From Mycobacterium sp. (GTDB lineage Bacteria > Actinomycetota > Actinomycetes > Mycobacteriales > Mycobacteriaceae), in assembly GCA_020438845.1 (NCBI GenBank), contig JAGQTV010000100.1, positions 1-60,336 on the forward strand: DNA of 60,336 bases, in the 5' to 3' direction. Shown in pieces: positions 22,707 through 32,362 of this stretch. The notes beneath the pieces are model-generated. The model worked only from the letters and a program-made list of their open reading frames with translations, did no database searches and had not been told where the DNA came from. The translations under genes and the position numbers were made by a program. Each line of letters begins with the position of its first letter. The stretch's first letter is position 1.

Positions 22707-24355
22707 ATCCGCTCCGGTGCGCTCACGCCGAGGATGCCAAGGCCGTTGGCGATCACCTGGCGGGTGGCCTCACACAGCGCCAGCCGGGCTCGGTGCAGGT
22801 CTGCCGGCTCCTCGTCGCCCTGCGGCAGTACCCGACACAAGTCGTAGAATCGGTGGTAGTCACCGGCCAGGTCCTCGAGGTACCGGCATACCCGGTGCGG
22901 TTCTCGCAGAGCCGCGGCCGCCTGCAGCACCCGGGGAAACTCACCGAGGTTGCGGATCAGCGTGCCTTCCTTGTCATGGCTGAGCAAGGCGAGATGCGCG
23001 GTGTCGGCCTGCAGACCGAGGTCAGCGGCGTTACGCGCGAGCGCGCAGAGTCGGGCGTGCGCGTACTGCACGTAGTAAACGGGGTTCTCGCTGGACGCCG
23101 AGGACCACAGCGCGAGATCGATGTCGATGGGAGAATCCACCGACGAACGGGTCAGGGCATAACGCGCGGCGTCCACCCCGATGGCCTCCACCAGGTCGTC
23201 GAGCGTGATGACGGTCCCGGCCCGCTTACTCATCCGCACCGGCTGGCCGTCCCGAACCAGGTTGACCATTTGCCCGATGAGCACCTCGACGGTGTCGGGG
23301 TTGTCTCCGAGCGCGGCGGCCGCCGCTTTCAACCGGGCGATGTAGCCGTGGTGATCGGCGCCGAGCATGTAGATGCACAGGTCGAACCCACGCTGCCGCT
23401 TATCCAGGTAGTAGGCCAGGTCACCGGCGATATAAGCCGGCTGACCGTCGCTCTTGATGACGACGCGGTCTTTGTCGTCACCGAAATCGGTGGTGCGCAG
23501 CCAGGTCGCGCCGTCCTTCTCGTAGATGGCACCGTTGGCGCGGAGCCTGGCGATGGCCTGGTCAACCCGCCCGCTGGTGTGCATCGAGTCTTCGTGGGTG
23601 AAGACATCGAAGTCAGTGCCGAACTCGTGCAGGGAGGTCTTGATGTGGTCGAACATCAACTCCACGCCGACTTTCCGGAACGTCTCGCGTTGCTCGGTGT
23701 CGGGCAGGCTCAGGGCGTCGGGCGACTTGGCCAGTACCTGGGCGGCGATGTCGCCGATATAGGCCCCCGCGTACCCGTCCTCGGGGGTGGGGTCACCCTT
23801 CGCCGCTGCGATCAGCGAGTTGACGAACCGGTCGATCTGGGCGCCGTGGTCGTTGAAGTAGTACTCCCGCACCACCACGGCCCCCTGGGTGCTCAGCAAC
23901 CGGCCCAGTGCGTCGCCAACCGCAGCCCATCGCGTACCGCCGATGTGGATCGGGCCGGTGGGATTGGCCGAGACGAACTCGAGGTTGATGTCCACGCCTT
24001 CCAGTGCCCCGGAATCTCCGTAGCCCCGGCCCGCGCGCAACACGTCGGCGACAATGGCGCCCTGAGCTGCGGCCTCGATGCGCAGATTGACGAAGCCCGG
24101 CCCGGCGACCTCGGCCGCTGCGATACCGTCGGCGGCCGCCAATGCGGTGGCCAGCCACCCTGCCAGTTCACGCGGGTTAACGCCCGCTTTCTTGCCCATC
24201 TGGAGTGCCAGGTTGGTGGCGTAGTCGCCATGCTCGGGATTCCGCGGCCGCTCGATTGTGACCGTCGCCGGTAGGGCGGCCGGGTCCAGGCCGTGCTCGG
24301 CCAGCACCACGGCGGCCGTGGTCTTGAGCAACTCGGCGAGGTCGGCTGGGGTCAC
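22703..24355 (-). CDS. argS: arginyl-tRNA synthetase
   Basis: Class I synthetase charging tRNA-Arg, 550 residues. It has the N-terminal additional domain, the HIGH-type motif HIGG at residues 137-140, the KMSKS-like MSKR loop and the C-terminal anticodon-binding domain (DALRP type). First gene of the lysine/threonine operon and divergent from a tRNA-Arg gene, the same order as in M. tuberculosis. The close link may help balance arginine charging. Confidence 0.97.
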   Translation of the reverse strand: MTPADLAELLKTTAAVVLAEHGLDPAALPATVTIERPRNPEHGDYATNLALQMGKKAGVNPRELAGWLATALAAADGIAAAEVAGPGFVNLRIEAAAQGAIVADVLRAGRGYGDSGALEGVDINLEFVSANPTGPIHIGGTRWAAVGDALGRLLSTQGAVVVREYYFNDHGAQIDRFVNSLIAAAKGDPTPEDGYAGAYIGDIAAQVLAKSPDALSLPDTEQRETFRKVGVELMFDHIKTSLHEFGTDFDVFTHEDSMHTSGRVDQAIARLRANGAIYEKDGATWLRTTDFGDDKDRVVIKSDGQPAYIAGDLAYYLDKRQRGFDLCIYMLGADHHGYIARLKAAAAALGDNPDTVEVLIGQMVNLVRDGQPVRMSKRAGTVITLDDLVEAIGVDAARYALTRSSVDSPIDIDLALWSSASSENPVYYVQYAHARLCALARNAADLGLQADTAHLALLSHDKEGTLIRNLGEFPRVLQAAAALREPHRVCRYLEDLAGDYHRFYDLCRVLPQGDEEPADLHRARLALCEATRQVIANGLGILGVSAPERM

Positions 24356-24450
24356 GGTGGTTCATCCTATGGTCAGGCTCACCCTGCACCCGAATCCGGA
24401 TGCGTTACTCTGTGAAGGCCCTATGGCGCGGTTTTCGCATGCACGCCCGC

Positions 24451-24523
24451 GCCCCCGTAGCTCAGGGGATAGAGCGTCTGCCTCCGGAGCAGAAGGCCGC
24501 AGGTTCGAATCCTGCCGGGGGCA
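24451..24523 (+). tRNA. tRNA-Arg (anticodon CCG)
   Basis: Full cloverleaf: acceptor arms GCCCCCG/CGGGGGC, D-arm GCTC..GAGC, anticodon stem TCTGC/GCAGA with loop CTCCGGA (anticodon CCG), T-arm GCAGG-TTCGAAT-CCTGC. The CCA end is not encoded. It reads CGG, a common arginine codon in high-GC genomes. Divergent from argS. Confidence 0.95.
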
Positions 24524-24529
24524 CCGTAT

Positions 24530-24546
24530 CGGTCAGCTTCTGACCG
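24530..24546 (+). terminator. hairpin after tRNA-Arg
   Basis: CGGTCAG-CTT-CTGACCG, a perfect 7-bp stem starting 7 bases after the tRNA. There is no T-run, but mycobacterial terminators often lack one. A second short GCAGCG/CGCTGC hairpin follows just downstream. Confidence 0.5.
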
Positions 24547-24629
24547 CGCCCAAGCAGCGCAGGCGCTGCGGCGGGGCGACCTTCGCCTGACGTAGGACCC
24601 GGTGCGCGCCGTCGGCAGGCGCTTGGGCG

Positions 24630-25574
24630 TCAATCATCTTGTTCAGTAGCAATTGGCACTCCTGCGTCCGGACCCACGTCTCCCACGCCACGCCGGCGGG
24701 AGCGGTTCCGTAGTACGACCGTCGCGCCCAGGACAACCAGGAGTGGAACCACGAGAACGAATGCCCCGACCACCATGTGGAAACCGGTGAGGGTCTTAAA
24801 TTCCGTGGAGAAGTACGGCAGGATCATCGACAGCACAAAATCCTTGGAGTTGAGGACCCACAACGACCACTGCGTCAAACCGATGATCACGACGCCCGCG
24901 ACCATTAGCCAGTCCACCGCGATGGCCTCCCTGCGGCTGGGCCGGGCTGATCGGGGTGCGGCGGCCATGACGCCGGAGAGCACCATCCCCAGGAGCACGA
25001 TCACGATGAGAATAATGCCCGGCACACCCGGGGAGTTGGCGGATCGGGACAGTTGCATGAAGGCCCGCTCGGCGTCTTTGGCATGCGCCTTGAGCTCGGT
25101 TCCCACCGCCGCCGGTGCCTGGGCCCACGCACCGTCGAGTTCATCCCACCCGCCGGTGAGCTCACCCCACACCTGGCTGAAAGTCTGATTCGCACGAGGT
25201 AGGACGGATACGACTTCTACGATCACATCTGGTTGCCTTAGCGCCTCGATCCTCTCGCCGATCTCGGCCGGCAGGTCGTCGGCATGTTCCTGCGCAGCAT
25301 CCTTGAGCACACTCACGGAGTAGTCGAACGACAGCGCCGCGTTACCCAACTCAATGTCCTGATACCACAGGGTGTTGACGGAGAACGCCACCGTGAAGGT
25401 GTACGCGCTGATGCCCAGCAGTATTAGCTTGGTCCGGGCGTCGACCACGGCATCGCTATACGGGATGAACCTTCGCAATGGAAAGGCCGCCGCTGCGGCC
25501 AGTGCCGGGGGCGAAACAGCCAACAGCAGCAGACCCCACCACGGAAAGAAGAAGACGGTGTTGGCGATCCGCAC
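24630..25574 (-). CDS. uncharacterised five-helix membrane protein
   Basis: I do not recognise this 314-residue protein. It shows membrane helices at about residues 5-30 and 49-70, a soluble ~110-residue segment, and three more helices at about 183-207, 218-242 and 260-287, ending in an Arg-rich then acidic tail. The soluble loop (EHADDLPAEIGERIEALRQP) is likely extracytoplasmic and helical. The GTG start lacks a ribosome site, but TAGTTT lies 6 bases upstream, so it may be leaderless. It is in the accessory block downstream of tRNA-Arg. Confidence 0.7.
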   Translation of the reverse strand: MRIANTVFFFPWWGLLLLAVSPPALAAAAAFPLRRFIPYSDAVVDARTKLILLGISAYTFTVAFSVNTLWYQDIELGNAALSFDYSVSVLKDAAQEHADDLPAEIGERIEALRQPDVIVEVVSVLPRANQTFSQVWGELTGGWDELDGAWAQAPAAVGTELKAHAKDAERAFMQLSRSANSPGVPGIILIVIVLLGMVLSGVMAAAPRSARPSRREAIAVDWLMVAGVVIIGLTQWSLWVLNSKDFVLSMILPYFSTEFKTLTGFHMVVGAFVLVVPLLVVLGATVVLRNRSRRRGVGDVGPDAGVPIATEQDD

Positions 25575-25698
25575 GAAGGGAAACTACACCGGGCCACGCG
25601 ACACGAGGCACATGGATCATTGGGTGACACAGGACCGGCGGTGGCTATAAGCCCGTCGTTCGTTGCGGCCACCTGTCGATGTGGGGCGAACCGGCCCC

Positions 25699-26871
25699 TC
25701 ACACGCGGCGCAGGGCCTCGGACGTCAAATCCCGCGGGCTCGGGTAGCCGTCGACGGCCATGATCAGGTCCGCCTCAGCAAGAATCGACCGCAGTACGTG
25801 CGCGATCCCGTCAGCGCCACCCAGCGCCGCCCCGTAGACATAGGGCCGGCCGACCCCGACAGCCCTGGCGCCCAACGCAAGGGCCTTGATGACGTCGGCA
25901 CCGGAGCGGATACCGGAGTCGAATAACACGGGCACGTCGCCGGCTGCCGCCACCACGTCGGGCAGGCAGTCGATGGCTGGCAGCCCTCCGTTGGCCTGGC
26001 GACCGCCATGATTGGAGCAGTAGATGCCGTCGACCCCCGCGTCGATGGCCCGACGGGCGTCATCGGGATGACAGATTCCTTTGAGAATGAGCGGCAGGTC
26101 TGTCAGTGACCGCAGCCAGGGTAAGTCCTTCCACGTCAACGGGTTTCCGAAGATGCTGACCCAGTGCGGAACAGCGGCGCGGGGGTCGGCATCCAGGGTG
26201 CCTTCGACGTCAGCGCCCACTCTGCTGCGGAAGACCGGGTCGCTGATGTAGTTGGCCAGGCACAACCCCCGCAGCTGGGGGAAGTTGCCCGTGGATAGAT
26301 CACGGGGCCGCCAGCCCGGTATCCAGGTGTCCAACGTGACGACGATTCCCGAATAGCCGGCAGCTTCTGCCCGGCGCACCAGGCTTTCGGCCAACTCTCG
26401 GTCAGTCGGGGTATAGAGCTGGAAAAGGCCCGGGGTATCACCGAATTCGGCGGCGACGTCCTCCAACGGGTCCATCGTCAACGTGGAGACGCACATCGGC
26501 ACCCCGGTGCGAGCCGCGGCGCGAGCGGCTGCGAGGTCGCCGTGCCGATCGGTCGTACACAGCCCGATCACCCCGACCGGGGCCATGAAGACCGGGACCG
26601 GCCAGCGTCGGCCCCACAACTCGACAGACAGGTCTCGCTCCGCGGCTCCGACGAGCATCCGCGGAATCAGTCCCCACCTGCTGAACGCCTCGGCGTTGAC
26701 GCGTTGAGTCCGTTCGTCTCCCGCCCCACCCGCGACGTAGGTCCACAGCGTCGGCGGCATCGCACTCTCCGCCCGTGCTTCCAATTCGGCGAAGGACATC
26801 GGCAGCGTCGGCAAGACCCCGCTGAGTGCCTGGAAGTAGATCTCGAGCTGATAGTTGCCAGGCGGATTCAT
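25699..26871 (-). CDS. FMN-dependent lactate 2-monooxygenase
   Basis: Family of alpha-hydroxy-acid oxidising flavoenzymes. This 390-residue protein closely resembles the M. smegmatis lactate 2-monooxygenase, which turns lactate and O2 into acetate, CO2 and water. Seen motifs are the N-terminal [15 protein letters not shown], the FMN region LTMDPLED, the active-site His/Arg segment [12 protein letters not shown] and [15 protein letters not shown] chose the ATG at 26871 because it follows AGAAGGGG; an in-frame extension to 26913 is possible. A lactate oxidase or dehydrogenase activity cannot be excluded without assay. Confidence 0.88.
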   Translation of the reverse strand: MNPPGNYQLEIYFQALSGVLPTLPMSFAELEARAESAMPPTLWTYVAGGAGDERTQRVNAEAFSRWGLIPRMLVGAAERDLSVELWGRRWPVPVFMAPVGVIGLCTTDRHGDLAAARAAARTGVPMCVSTLTMDPLEDVAAEFGDTPGLFQLYTPTDRELAESLVRRAEAAGYSGIVVTLDTWIPGWRPRDLSTGNFPQLRGLCLANYISDPVFRSRVGADVEGTLDADPRAAVPHWVSIFGNPLTWKDLPWLRSLTDLPLILKGICHPDDARRAIDAGVDGIYCSNHGGRQANGGLPAIDCLPDVVAAAGDVPVLFDSGIRSGADVIKALALGARAVGVGRPYVYGAALGGADGIAHVLRSILAEADLIMAVDGYPSPRDLTSEALRRV

Positions 26872-26909
26872 GGGGCCCCTTCTCGGCGAGCTGGACGAAT
26901 TGGCTGGAT

Positions 26910-27842
26910 TCACTCGGCTTTTCGCGCCGAAATGTCGGTTTGGGCGGTGGTGACGAAGCCGGTGACGACGTCGGCCACGCGGCGAAGCTGGTCGACATCG
27001 GAGCTGGTCGGGATCAGATGGATCTCATCGGTCCCGATGGCCTTGAACCGGTTCAACAGGTCGGCAAGGTCGTCCTCGGTGCCGGCCCATCCGGTGGTCG
27101 GCGCCATCGCGTCGACGTATTCGGACGGAATCCAGTTCATGTAGTGGCGAAGGTGTCGGTGAATCTGTGCCCGGGCTTCGTCAGGGCGACCGAGGGCGAA
27201 CCAGAACGACGTGGCCAGGTGGGGTTGCGGCTTGCCGGCTTGGTCCCAGGCGCCACGTGCCACCTCGAAGAGTTCAGCCTGCCTGGCGATGTCGAGGTCG
27301 AGCGTGATGCCTGCCAATCCGTCCGCCCACCTCGCAGCGTGCCGCAGGGTTTTGGGCCCGATGGTGCCGACCAGAAGGCGGGGCCCGCAGCCGTTCACCG
27401 GACGCGGGCCAACCGGCACCACCGAGTCGGTCAACTTCTCCCCCGCCCATACCCGCTTCATGAGTTCCACCCGTTGCGCCATCTCGCCCATGGTCTGCCC
27501 GGCCGGGTCGGCACCGACAGCCCGGTAGTCCTCACGTCGGCCGCCCACCCCGATCCCGACGGTCAGCCGTCCTCCGCTGAGCATGTCGCCGGTGGCCAAG
27601 GCCTTGGCCAGCAGCACCGGATCACGCAGTTGGGGCACCACGACGGTGGTGATCAGAGACACCCGATCGGTCCAGGCTGCCAACGCGCCGAGCAGGGTCA
27701 GCGCATCGGGGTTGGTGAAGGCGATCCGTTCGCCCCAGCACAGTGAGGAGAACGGACCGGCGTCGACGGCCTGCGCCCAATGTCGCAGGGTGGTCGCGTC
27801 GAGGTCCGGTTCCATAACCGGCAGGGTCATTCCGACCTGCAC
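26910..27842 (-). CDS. LLM-class flavin/F420-dependent oxidoreductase
   Basis: A 310-residue luciferase-like (LLM) protein. Typical segments are [20 protein letters not shown] and the C-terminal barrel end. Mycobacterial members mostly use coenzyme F420, which is an inference here. The substrate is unknown. It lies 38 bases upstream of the lactate monooxygenase gene on the same strand, so the two may be cotranscribed. Confidence 0.85.
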   Translation of the reverse strand: MQVGMTLPVMEPDLDATTLRHWAQAVDAGPFSSLCWGERIAFTNPDALTLLGALAAWTDRVSLITTVVVPQLRDPVLLAKALATGDMLSGGRLTVGIGVGGRREDYRAVGADPAGQTMGEMAQRVELMKRVWAGEKLTDSVVPVGPRPVNGCGPRLLVGTIGPKTLRHAARWADGLAGITLDLDIARQAELFEVARGAWDQAGKPQPHLATSFWFALGRPDEARAQIHRHLRHYMNWIPSEYVDAMAPTTGWAGTEDDLADLLNRFKAIGTDEIHLIPTSSDVDQLRRVADVVTGFVTTAQTDISARKAE

Positions 27843-27896
27843 TCCGTGATTCTGGCATCTTCCCCTGCCGATACCGGGCAGGTCTGGCCGGAGGGT

Positions 27897-29027
27897 TCAA
27901 GCGGGAGGGTCTTTGTGCGCGCGTACCGGGGTACTGCTCGGCGGTACCAGCAGATTGCCCTGCACACTGCCCCGGGCAGTTCGGAACGCCACCAGCAACC
28001 AGGTACTGAGGAGCCCGATGTAGGCGATCGCCGCGGCGACCTTGAACACGGGAAGGCCGGTATGCACCGCCATCTGGGTGGTACCGGTGACGAAAGTGCC
28101 GACCGGGAAAGTGAGACTCCACCAGGTCAGTGCGAAAGGCATGCCACGGCGCATGGTCCTGATGGTGAGTGAGGCCGCCAATGCGATCCAAAGCACGGCG
28201 AAGCCCCACACCGGTACGCCGTAGATGACAGCGAAGACGTTCATGACCCGAGCGGTCTCCGGATCAACGGCCAACGCTGCGTTCAGACCCAGAAGCCCAG
28301 CCGCGGTTACCGACTGACCCAGGGGGCCCAGCACGATCCACAGGGTCGGCACCCGGGCCGTTCCCGAAGTTCCGAAATAGGCCAAGCGACTCCAGATCAT
28401 CGTGATGATGATGAACCCGGCGATCAGAGACAGCCCGAACATCGCCCAGCACCCGTACAGCATGGTCTGCCGCGCGGTGCCCGGTGATAGGTGACCGATG
28501 AGCGGTGCGCCGGTGGCCGCCGAGACCATGGGGGGAACCACCGGCATCAGCCAGCCGCCGAATGCGGCGTCCGGTTCGACGTTGTGCTGAGTGAACAGCA
28601 GGTACGGGATGCTGACCGCGGTGAACAGGCCACCAACAGTTCCGGCGATCCAAAGAACCCAGGCAAGCGTGATGGCCCGATGCTCACCGATCAGACCGCC
28701 GCCCACCAGCACGGAACCTCCGGCGACCGTGAGCAGCGCCATCGGGGCCGCGCCATAGAAGTGCGCCATCTGTGGGTTGCGGGCATGGCTGCGCGCCACC
28801 GTCGGGTGCCGCAGCCAATGGCCGCCGACAACAACCGCCAGCACCCCGAGCCAGAGGGCGGCACCGACCCACACCACACACGCGAAGGTGTGCAGCCCGG
28901 GAGGCTGAACGGGCAGTGTCGCAGCGGCATTGGCGACGATCCCGGTTCCCATCACCGATGCGAACCAGTTCGGTCCGATTGTGCCGAGTTTCTCCCCCAA
29001 CACATCCGGCGTATCCGTGTTCGCCAT
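27897..29027 (-). CDS. TDT-family transporter (TehA/Mae1/Ssu1/SLAC1-like)
   Basis: A 376-residue protein with about ten membrane helices and the TDT-family start GPNWFASVMGTGIVANAAATL. The family includes malate carriers, tellurite-resistance protein TehA, the yeast sulfite exporter Ssu1 and plant anion channels. Sequence alone does not tell which substrate applies. The ATG at 29027 shares one base with the stop of the Rrf2 regulator (TGATG), so the two are translationally coupled and probably one regulatory unit. Nearby sulfate-activation genes make sulfite export a fair hypothesis. Confidence 0.85.
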   Translation of the reverse strand: MANTDTPDVLGEKLGTIGPNWFASVMGTGIVANAAATLPVQPPGLHTFACVVWVGAALWLGVLAVVVGGHWLRHPTVARSHARNPQMAHFYGAAPMALLTVAGGSVLVGGGLIGEHRAITLAWVLWIAGTVGGLFTAVSIPYLLFTQHNVEPDAAFGGWLMPVVPPMVSAATGAPLIGHLSPGTARQTMLYGCWAMFGLSLIAGFIIITMIWSRLAYFGTSGTARVPTLWIVLGPLGQSVTAAGLLGLNAALAVDPETARVMNVFAVIYGVPVWGFAVLWIALAASLTIRTMRRGMPFALTWWSLTFPVGTFVTGTTQMAVHTGLPVFKVAAAIAYIGLLSTWLLVAFRTARGSVQGNLLVPPSSTPVRAHKDPPA

Positions 29028-29515
29028 CAAGGTCTCCCGTCGTTGGTGTAGCGGCCTCGTCCGTCCTCTTGGGCCAGGTAGTCGCGCGCCAACTGGCCGA
29101 CGTGCTCAGGGAGCGCGCCGGCTGCGACATCAGCCAGAGTGGTCTGCTCCAACACCAGACGCATGCCGGCGCGCAACGCCCGCCACACGTCGGTGAGAGC
29201 CGCGGTGGGTCCGGCATAGTCGAGGTCGACAAGTGCGATATCACGCACGCTGGCCAGCGGTCCGTCGATGCACCGCAATACGTCGGCCACGCTGATCTGA
29301 TTGGGTGGTCGCGCAAGCTCATAGCCACCGTCGCGGCCGCGATGACTGCGAACGAGCCGGTCGGCACGCAGTTCAGAAAGGATGTCGACCAGAAACTGCG
29401 CGGGGATGGCCTGGGCTTTGGCCAATTCGTCGGTCTTGACCACGCCGCCGGGAGGCGTCGCCGCCAGTTGGATCATGGCGCGGACGGCGTACTCCGCCTT
29501 CGCCGACATGCGCAT
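29027..29515 (-). CDS. Rrf2-family transcriptional regulator (Rv1287-like)
   Basis: A 162-residue winged-helix protein beginning [18 protein letters not shown], with the Rrf2 recognition segment [19 protein letters not shown] and the wing [15 protein letters not shown]. Fe-S members (IscR, NsrR, RsrR) use three cysteines in the C-terminal half. Here I see only one cysteine (VLRCIDG), so a cluster of that kind is unlikely. The protein looks closer to CymR, the cysteine/sulfur regulator of Firmicutes. Its M. tuberculosis counterpart lies beside cysDN, which agrees with a sulfur role, but this is inference. Confidence 0.88.
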   Translation of the reverse strand: MRMSAKAEYAVRAMIQLAATPPGGVVKTDELAKAQAIPAQFLVDILSELRADRLVRSHRGRDGGYELARPPNQISVADVLRCIDGPLASVRDIALVDLDYAGPTAALTDVWRALRAGMRLVLEQTTLADVAAGALPEHVGQLARDYLAQEDGRGRYTNDGRP

Positions 29516-29552
29516 GCCGCGGATTCTGCCACCAGCGGCCGACGCCGAAAAG

Positions 29553-30623
29553 CTAGCGGTGCCCCGCCCGGGAACCAGCAGCGCTGCGGCTCAGCCTCGT
29601 CGGGCGATCACTGCGACTGCTATCCCCTCCGCCAGGGCTGGCGGCCCGCGCAATCTTCGTGCGAGCAGGTTCGGCCGGCCTGCGCGGCCCGCCAACGGGA
29701 TTCGTCGTTGACGGACCGCCGGTTGTCGCCGCTGCGGCAGGACTGGGCCCAGCTGCATTTCCGGGTACCACCGGGGCGAGAACTCCCGGGACAGTGCGGC
29801 GGTGCGCGTTTGTCGCGGGCGCGACGGGGATCGACTCGCCCACGTCGCCGCGAGTGGGAACCGAGGCTGCCGGGGCTGGCGTGACCAGCGAAGCGAGATG
29901 TCCCCGCGCAAGTGTGCGCAACGCTTCCAGGACCATCCCGGGCGGCCTCAGCGGCGCCGCTACCGCGCTGACTGCGCTCTCAAGCGCGGCCTCGATGTCA
30001 CCGGCCACCAGGGCACGCAGGGTGGCGGCGAGCAACGCGGGTTCCGACACGGCTACGGCCCGGGCCTCGACGGCCGCGGCCATCAGCTGGCGGCTGACGG
30101 AGAAAGCATCCGCCGCAAGGGCGGCCACGAGCTCGGCAACGGAGGCCGGATCCGCAGTCGCAGAAGAGGCGACACTGGTGACCAACGGAACGGGGGTGAT
30201 CGGGCCGCTCAGCGATGCGGCGGCCTCAAGCTCGAATACCTCGCGGAAGCCGACGGGCGGCCCAACGTAGGGAAACGCCGCCGCCGTAAGTTCGGGCTCG
30301 GAAACCGCGGCAACGCCGGTGAGGCCGGCAACGACAGCGTCGACGATGGCAGCTCTGCTGAAGTAGCTCACGTCAGCGGCAAGTGATGAGATCAGTTCCT
30401 TGAGTACCGACAACGGGTTGTTCGACGCCGGTGGTGTGGGGCCGATGGCGTTGAGGAAGGCGGCGTCGAACATTCCGGTCCCGGATGAATCGGTACCTGC
30501 GGAAAGCTGTACCGAGGCAATTTGGACGTCGGACCTAGGTGCAACGATCGGGTTGGCAACAACCACCCCGGCGACCACCAAAGCCACCCCCGTCGTCATG
30601 ATCGGACCTATCGCCCGCCGCAC
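29553..30623 (-). CDS. secreted/surface-type protein of unknown function (paralogue cluster member 1)
   Basis: Not recognised. The 356-residue protein starts at a GTG after AGGAAGG ([12 protein letters not shown]) and has an N-terminal hydrophobic segment (about residues 9-25). An Ala/Val/Ser-rich helical body follows, then a Pro/Ala/Arg-rich tail ending in many Arg and Ser. The body holds an internal duplication: LAAD...SR...VSEPELTAA at about 81-116 and LAAD...SR...VSEPALLAA at about 169-200. It is only loosely like the two genes upstream, but it shares their promoter design, the hydrophobic start and the basic tail. No PE, PPE or PGRS signature is present. Confidence 0.65.
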   Translation of the reverse strand: MRRAIGPIMTTGVALVVAGVVVANPIVAPRSDVQIASVQLSAGTDSSGTGMFDAAFLNAIGPTPPASNNPLSVLKELISSLAADVSYFSRAAIVDAVVAGLTGVAAVSEPELTAAAFPYVGPPVGFREVFELEAAASLSGPITPVPLVTSVASSATADPASVAELVAALAADAFSVSRQLMAAAVEARAVAVSEPALLAATLRALVAGDIEAALESAVSAVAAPLRPPGMVLEALRTLARGHLASLVTPAPAASVPTRGDVGESIPVAPATNAHRRTVPGVLAPVVPGNAAGPSPAAAATTGGPSTTNPVGGPRRPAEPARTKIARAASPGGGDSSRSDRPTRLSRSAAGSRAGHR

Positions 30624-30653
30624 CTTCTCGCCTTCCTTCGTAAATTGGCCCAC

Positions 30654-30676
30654 AGCATAGCTGAGAAATATCTGAG
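30654..30676 (-). promoter_or_regulatory. CTCAG-type promoter of surface protein 1
   Basis: Minus strand: CTCAG, 6 bases, CTCAG, C, then the -10-like hexamer TATGCT (30654-30659). The hexamer ends about 30 bases before the GTG. The same layout stands before the other two surface-protein genes. Confidence 0.55.
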
Positions 30677-30739
30677 AAGTAGACGAAACTCACGGCGTCG
30701 GACATCCCCGGCCAACCGACCGATGGGCAGGATGACCAA

Positions 30740-30785
30740 AAAGCCAGGGTGCCCCCTCCCGAAAAGGAGGGGGCACCCTGGCTTT
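30740..30785 (-). terminator. strong intrinsic terminator after surface protein 2
   Basis: A perfect 20-bp stem (30740-30759 with 30766-30785) and a 6-base loop, 16 bases beyond the stop at 30802, continuing into TTTTT on the minus strand. It would isolate the downstream surface-protein gene from read-through. It has an A-run on the other side and could work in both directions. Confidence 0.9.
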
Positions 30786-30801
30786 GCGCGCGCTGTCGCG
30801 C

Positions 30802-32004
30802 CTACCTGGAAGCGGCAGCCTTGGCGGCTTTGCGGGAGACACCGTGCTTGGCAGTCCGCTTGGGAGTGGACGACTGGGAGCGGGCACTGCGGCCATCGCT
30901 GGCACCTGCGGCGCCGGCCGCCGCTCTCGAACCGGCCCCCTGCTCGGCAACCGGGTTGCCCGCAGCAGAGTCGCCACCGGCACTGCCATTGTCGCTGGAA
31001 GCCACCTCAGCAGCCGGTGAAGCGGTGACCGCCGCCACCGAAGCCGCTTTCCGCGGTGCCCTCGCTGCAGCCGACTTCGGGACAGCAACGGAGGCAACCG
31101 GCCAGCTTGAGCCCACGGCGTTGGCGATGGTCAGCTGCGACTGCTCGCCCCACATCCGGAAGCTCTGGACTTCGTAGCCGTTGCCGACACCCAGCGGACC
31201 AATGCCCGGGCCGATGGTCAGGGACTCGAGTACTCCCGGCACACTTGAGGTGACAAAGCCGTCATTGCCGATCGGACCGAACAACCCGTCGACGACGGTG
31301 TTCCACGCCGTTTCGAAATCGCCTCCGAACAGCGCGTCGGCGGTCTGCGTGGTGATTTCCACAACCGCGTTGAAGGTGGCCTTGACGGTGCCGACGGAAG
31401 TGTTTAGCAGACCCTTGGCGATGTCCGGCAGCGCGGCAATGACATTGGTCAGGTTGGTAATCACGTTGGAGGCGACGTAGGTTGTGGCACCCACCACGGA
31501 GGTCACCGCGTCCTGTATCGGAACGACGATGGCGTTATTCAGCGTGTCGACAGCTCCGGAGAAGTTACCGCTGAAAACCTGCTTCGTGGCAGTGATAAGC
31601 GCTCCCGGCAGGTTCCACACCGCCTCGCTCAGGATGTAAGCGGAGTCGTTCACGGCGTAGAGGCTGTTGTAGACGTAGTCGGCGCCGTTGTAGCCAAGCT
31701 GGCTGATGACCGGCAGAGCGGTGAAAATGAATTCCGGCAACATGCCCGCGTAGGGCTCCCAGGTGTAGTTGTCGTCGATGTCCGCCACATTGCCGTTGAA
31801 CAGGTCGTAGTTGATCCAGCTCGCGGTGTTGAGCATCTCGGAGATGGGGCTGTCCAAACCGGTGAGAGCCACCTGCGCCGCCGATGGGACCTTGACGGTG
31901 GGCACTTGAGCAACGGTGCCTGGCGTCATGGCGATGGCGATGGCGCTGGCTCCGACGACCGCAGCTGTTCCCGCGATCAGTTGAGAACGAAGCGAGATTT
32001 GCAT
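30802..32004 (-). CDS. secreted/surface-type protein of unknown function (paralogue 2)
   Basis: A 400-residue protein beginning MQISLRSQLIAGTAAVVGAS, a signal-like or anchor segment. The ATG at 32004 follows AAAGGAA; seven in-frame codons upstream were rejected. The middle is rich in Asn, Ala, Val and Thr with amphipathic helices and aromatic patches (YNGADYVYNSLYAVND), suggesting a surface or membrane-associated protein. From about residue 290 the sequence is Ala/Ser-rich, ending in a basic Lys/Arg/Ala tail (RKAAKAAASR). Shared with paralogue 3 are the N-terminus, the PGAL...NVI.NL central region, a LFGP-type motif and the basic tail. It has its own promoter and terminator. Function unknown. 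Confidence 0.8.
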   Translation of the reverse strand: MQISLRSQLIAGTAAVVGASAIAIAMTPGTVAQVPTVKVPSAAQVALTGLDSPISEMLNTASWINYDLFNGNVADIDDNYTWEPYAGMLPEFIFTALPVISQLGYNGADYVYNSLYAVNDSAYILSEAVWNLPGALITATKQVFSGNFSGAVDTLNNAIVVPIQDAVTSVVGATTYVASNVITNLTNVIAALPDIAKGLLNTSVGTVKATFNAVVEITTQTADALFGGDFETAWNTVVDGLFGPIGNDGFVTSSVPGVLESLTIGPGIGPLGVGNGYEVQSFRMWGEQSQLTIANAVGSSWPVASVAVPKSAAARAPRKAASVAAVTASPAAEVASSDNGSAGGDSAAGNPVAEQGAGSRAAAGAAGASDGRSARSQSSTPKRTAKHGVSRKAAKAAASR

Positions 32005-32043
32005 TGCAGTTCCTTTGATAGGCATTCGAAGACTGACAAAATA

Positions 32044-32066
32044 AGCTTAGCTGAGAATGAGCTGAG
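32044..32066 (-). promoter_or_regulatory. CTCAG-type promoter of surface protein 2
   Basis: Minus strand: CTCAG (32062-32066), 6 bases, CTCAG (32051-32055), C, TAAGCT (32044-32049). It lies 39 bases before the ATG and has the same geometry as the element upstream of surface protein 1. The ~240 bases between it and the next terminator are relatively AT-rich and hold no gene that I can see. Confidence 0.6.
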
Positions 32067-32311
32067 CAACAAACAATCCGGTGACGCGGGAGCTCGCGAC
32101 CCGGCATAGGCATGGGCAAATCGAAAGAACTTCCCTGATATGCCTCTGAAGTGCTACAAGCAAGCTGGAAGCAGAGCTGCTAGCAACGGCGATTGATCGT
32201 CGAAACAGCATCCGATAGCCGAGGTCGACAGAGTCATTTCTGTGATTTTCCGAATAGAGAATCAGCAGGCGCAACTCGCTGAACAAGTTTGCTGGAGTGC
32301 GCCAAACAAGA

Positions 32312-32341
32312 ACGGTGCCCCTCCCGAAGGAGGGGCACCGT
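32312..32341 (-). terminator. intrinsic terminator after surface protein 3
   Basis: A perfect 13-bp stem (32312-32324 with 32329-32341) with a 4-base loop, 21 bases after the stop at 32363, followed by a T-rich tract (TCTTGTTTGG) on the minus strand. Its core GGTGCCCCTCC is nearly that of the terminator at 30740. Confidence 0.88.
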
Positions 32342-32362
32342 CTTATCTGACTAGTGCGCGGA

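Noticed and set aside
22613-24274. 553-codon open frame opposite argS
   Set aside because: Antisense shadow of a certain synthetase gene.
24451-24630. Prophage or island attachment site at tRNA-Arg
   Set aside because: No integrase gene and no direct repeat of the tRNA end were found in the window.
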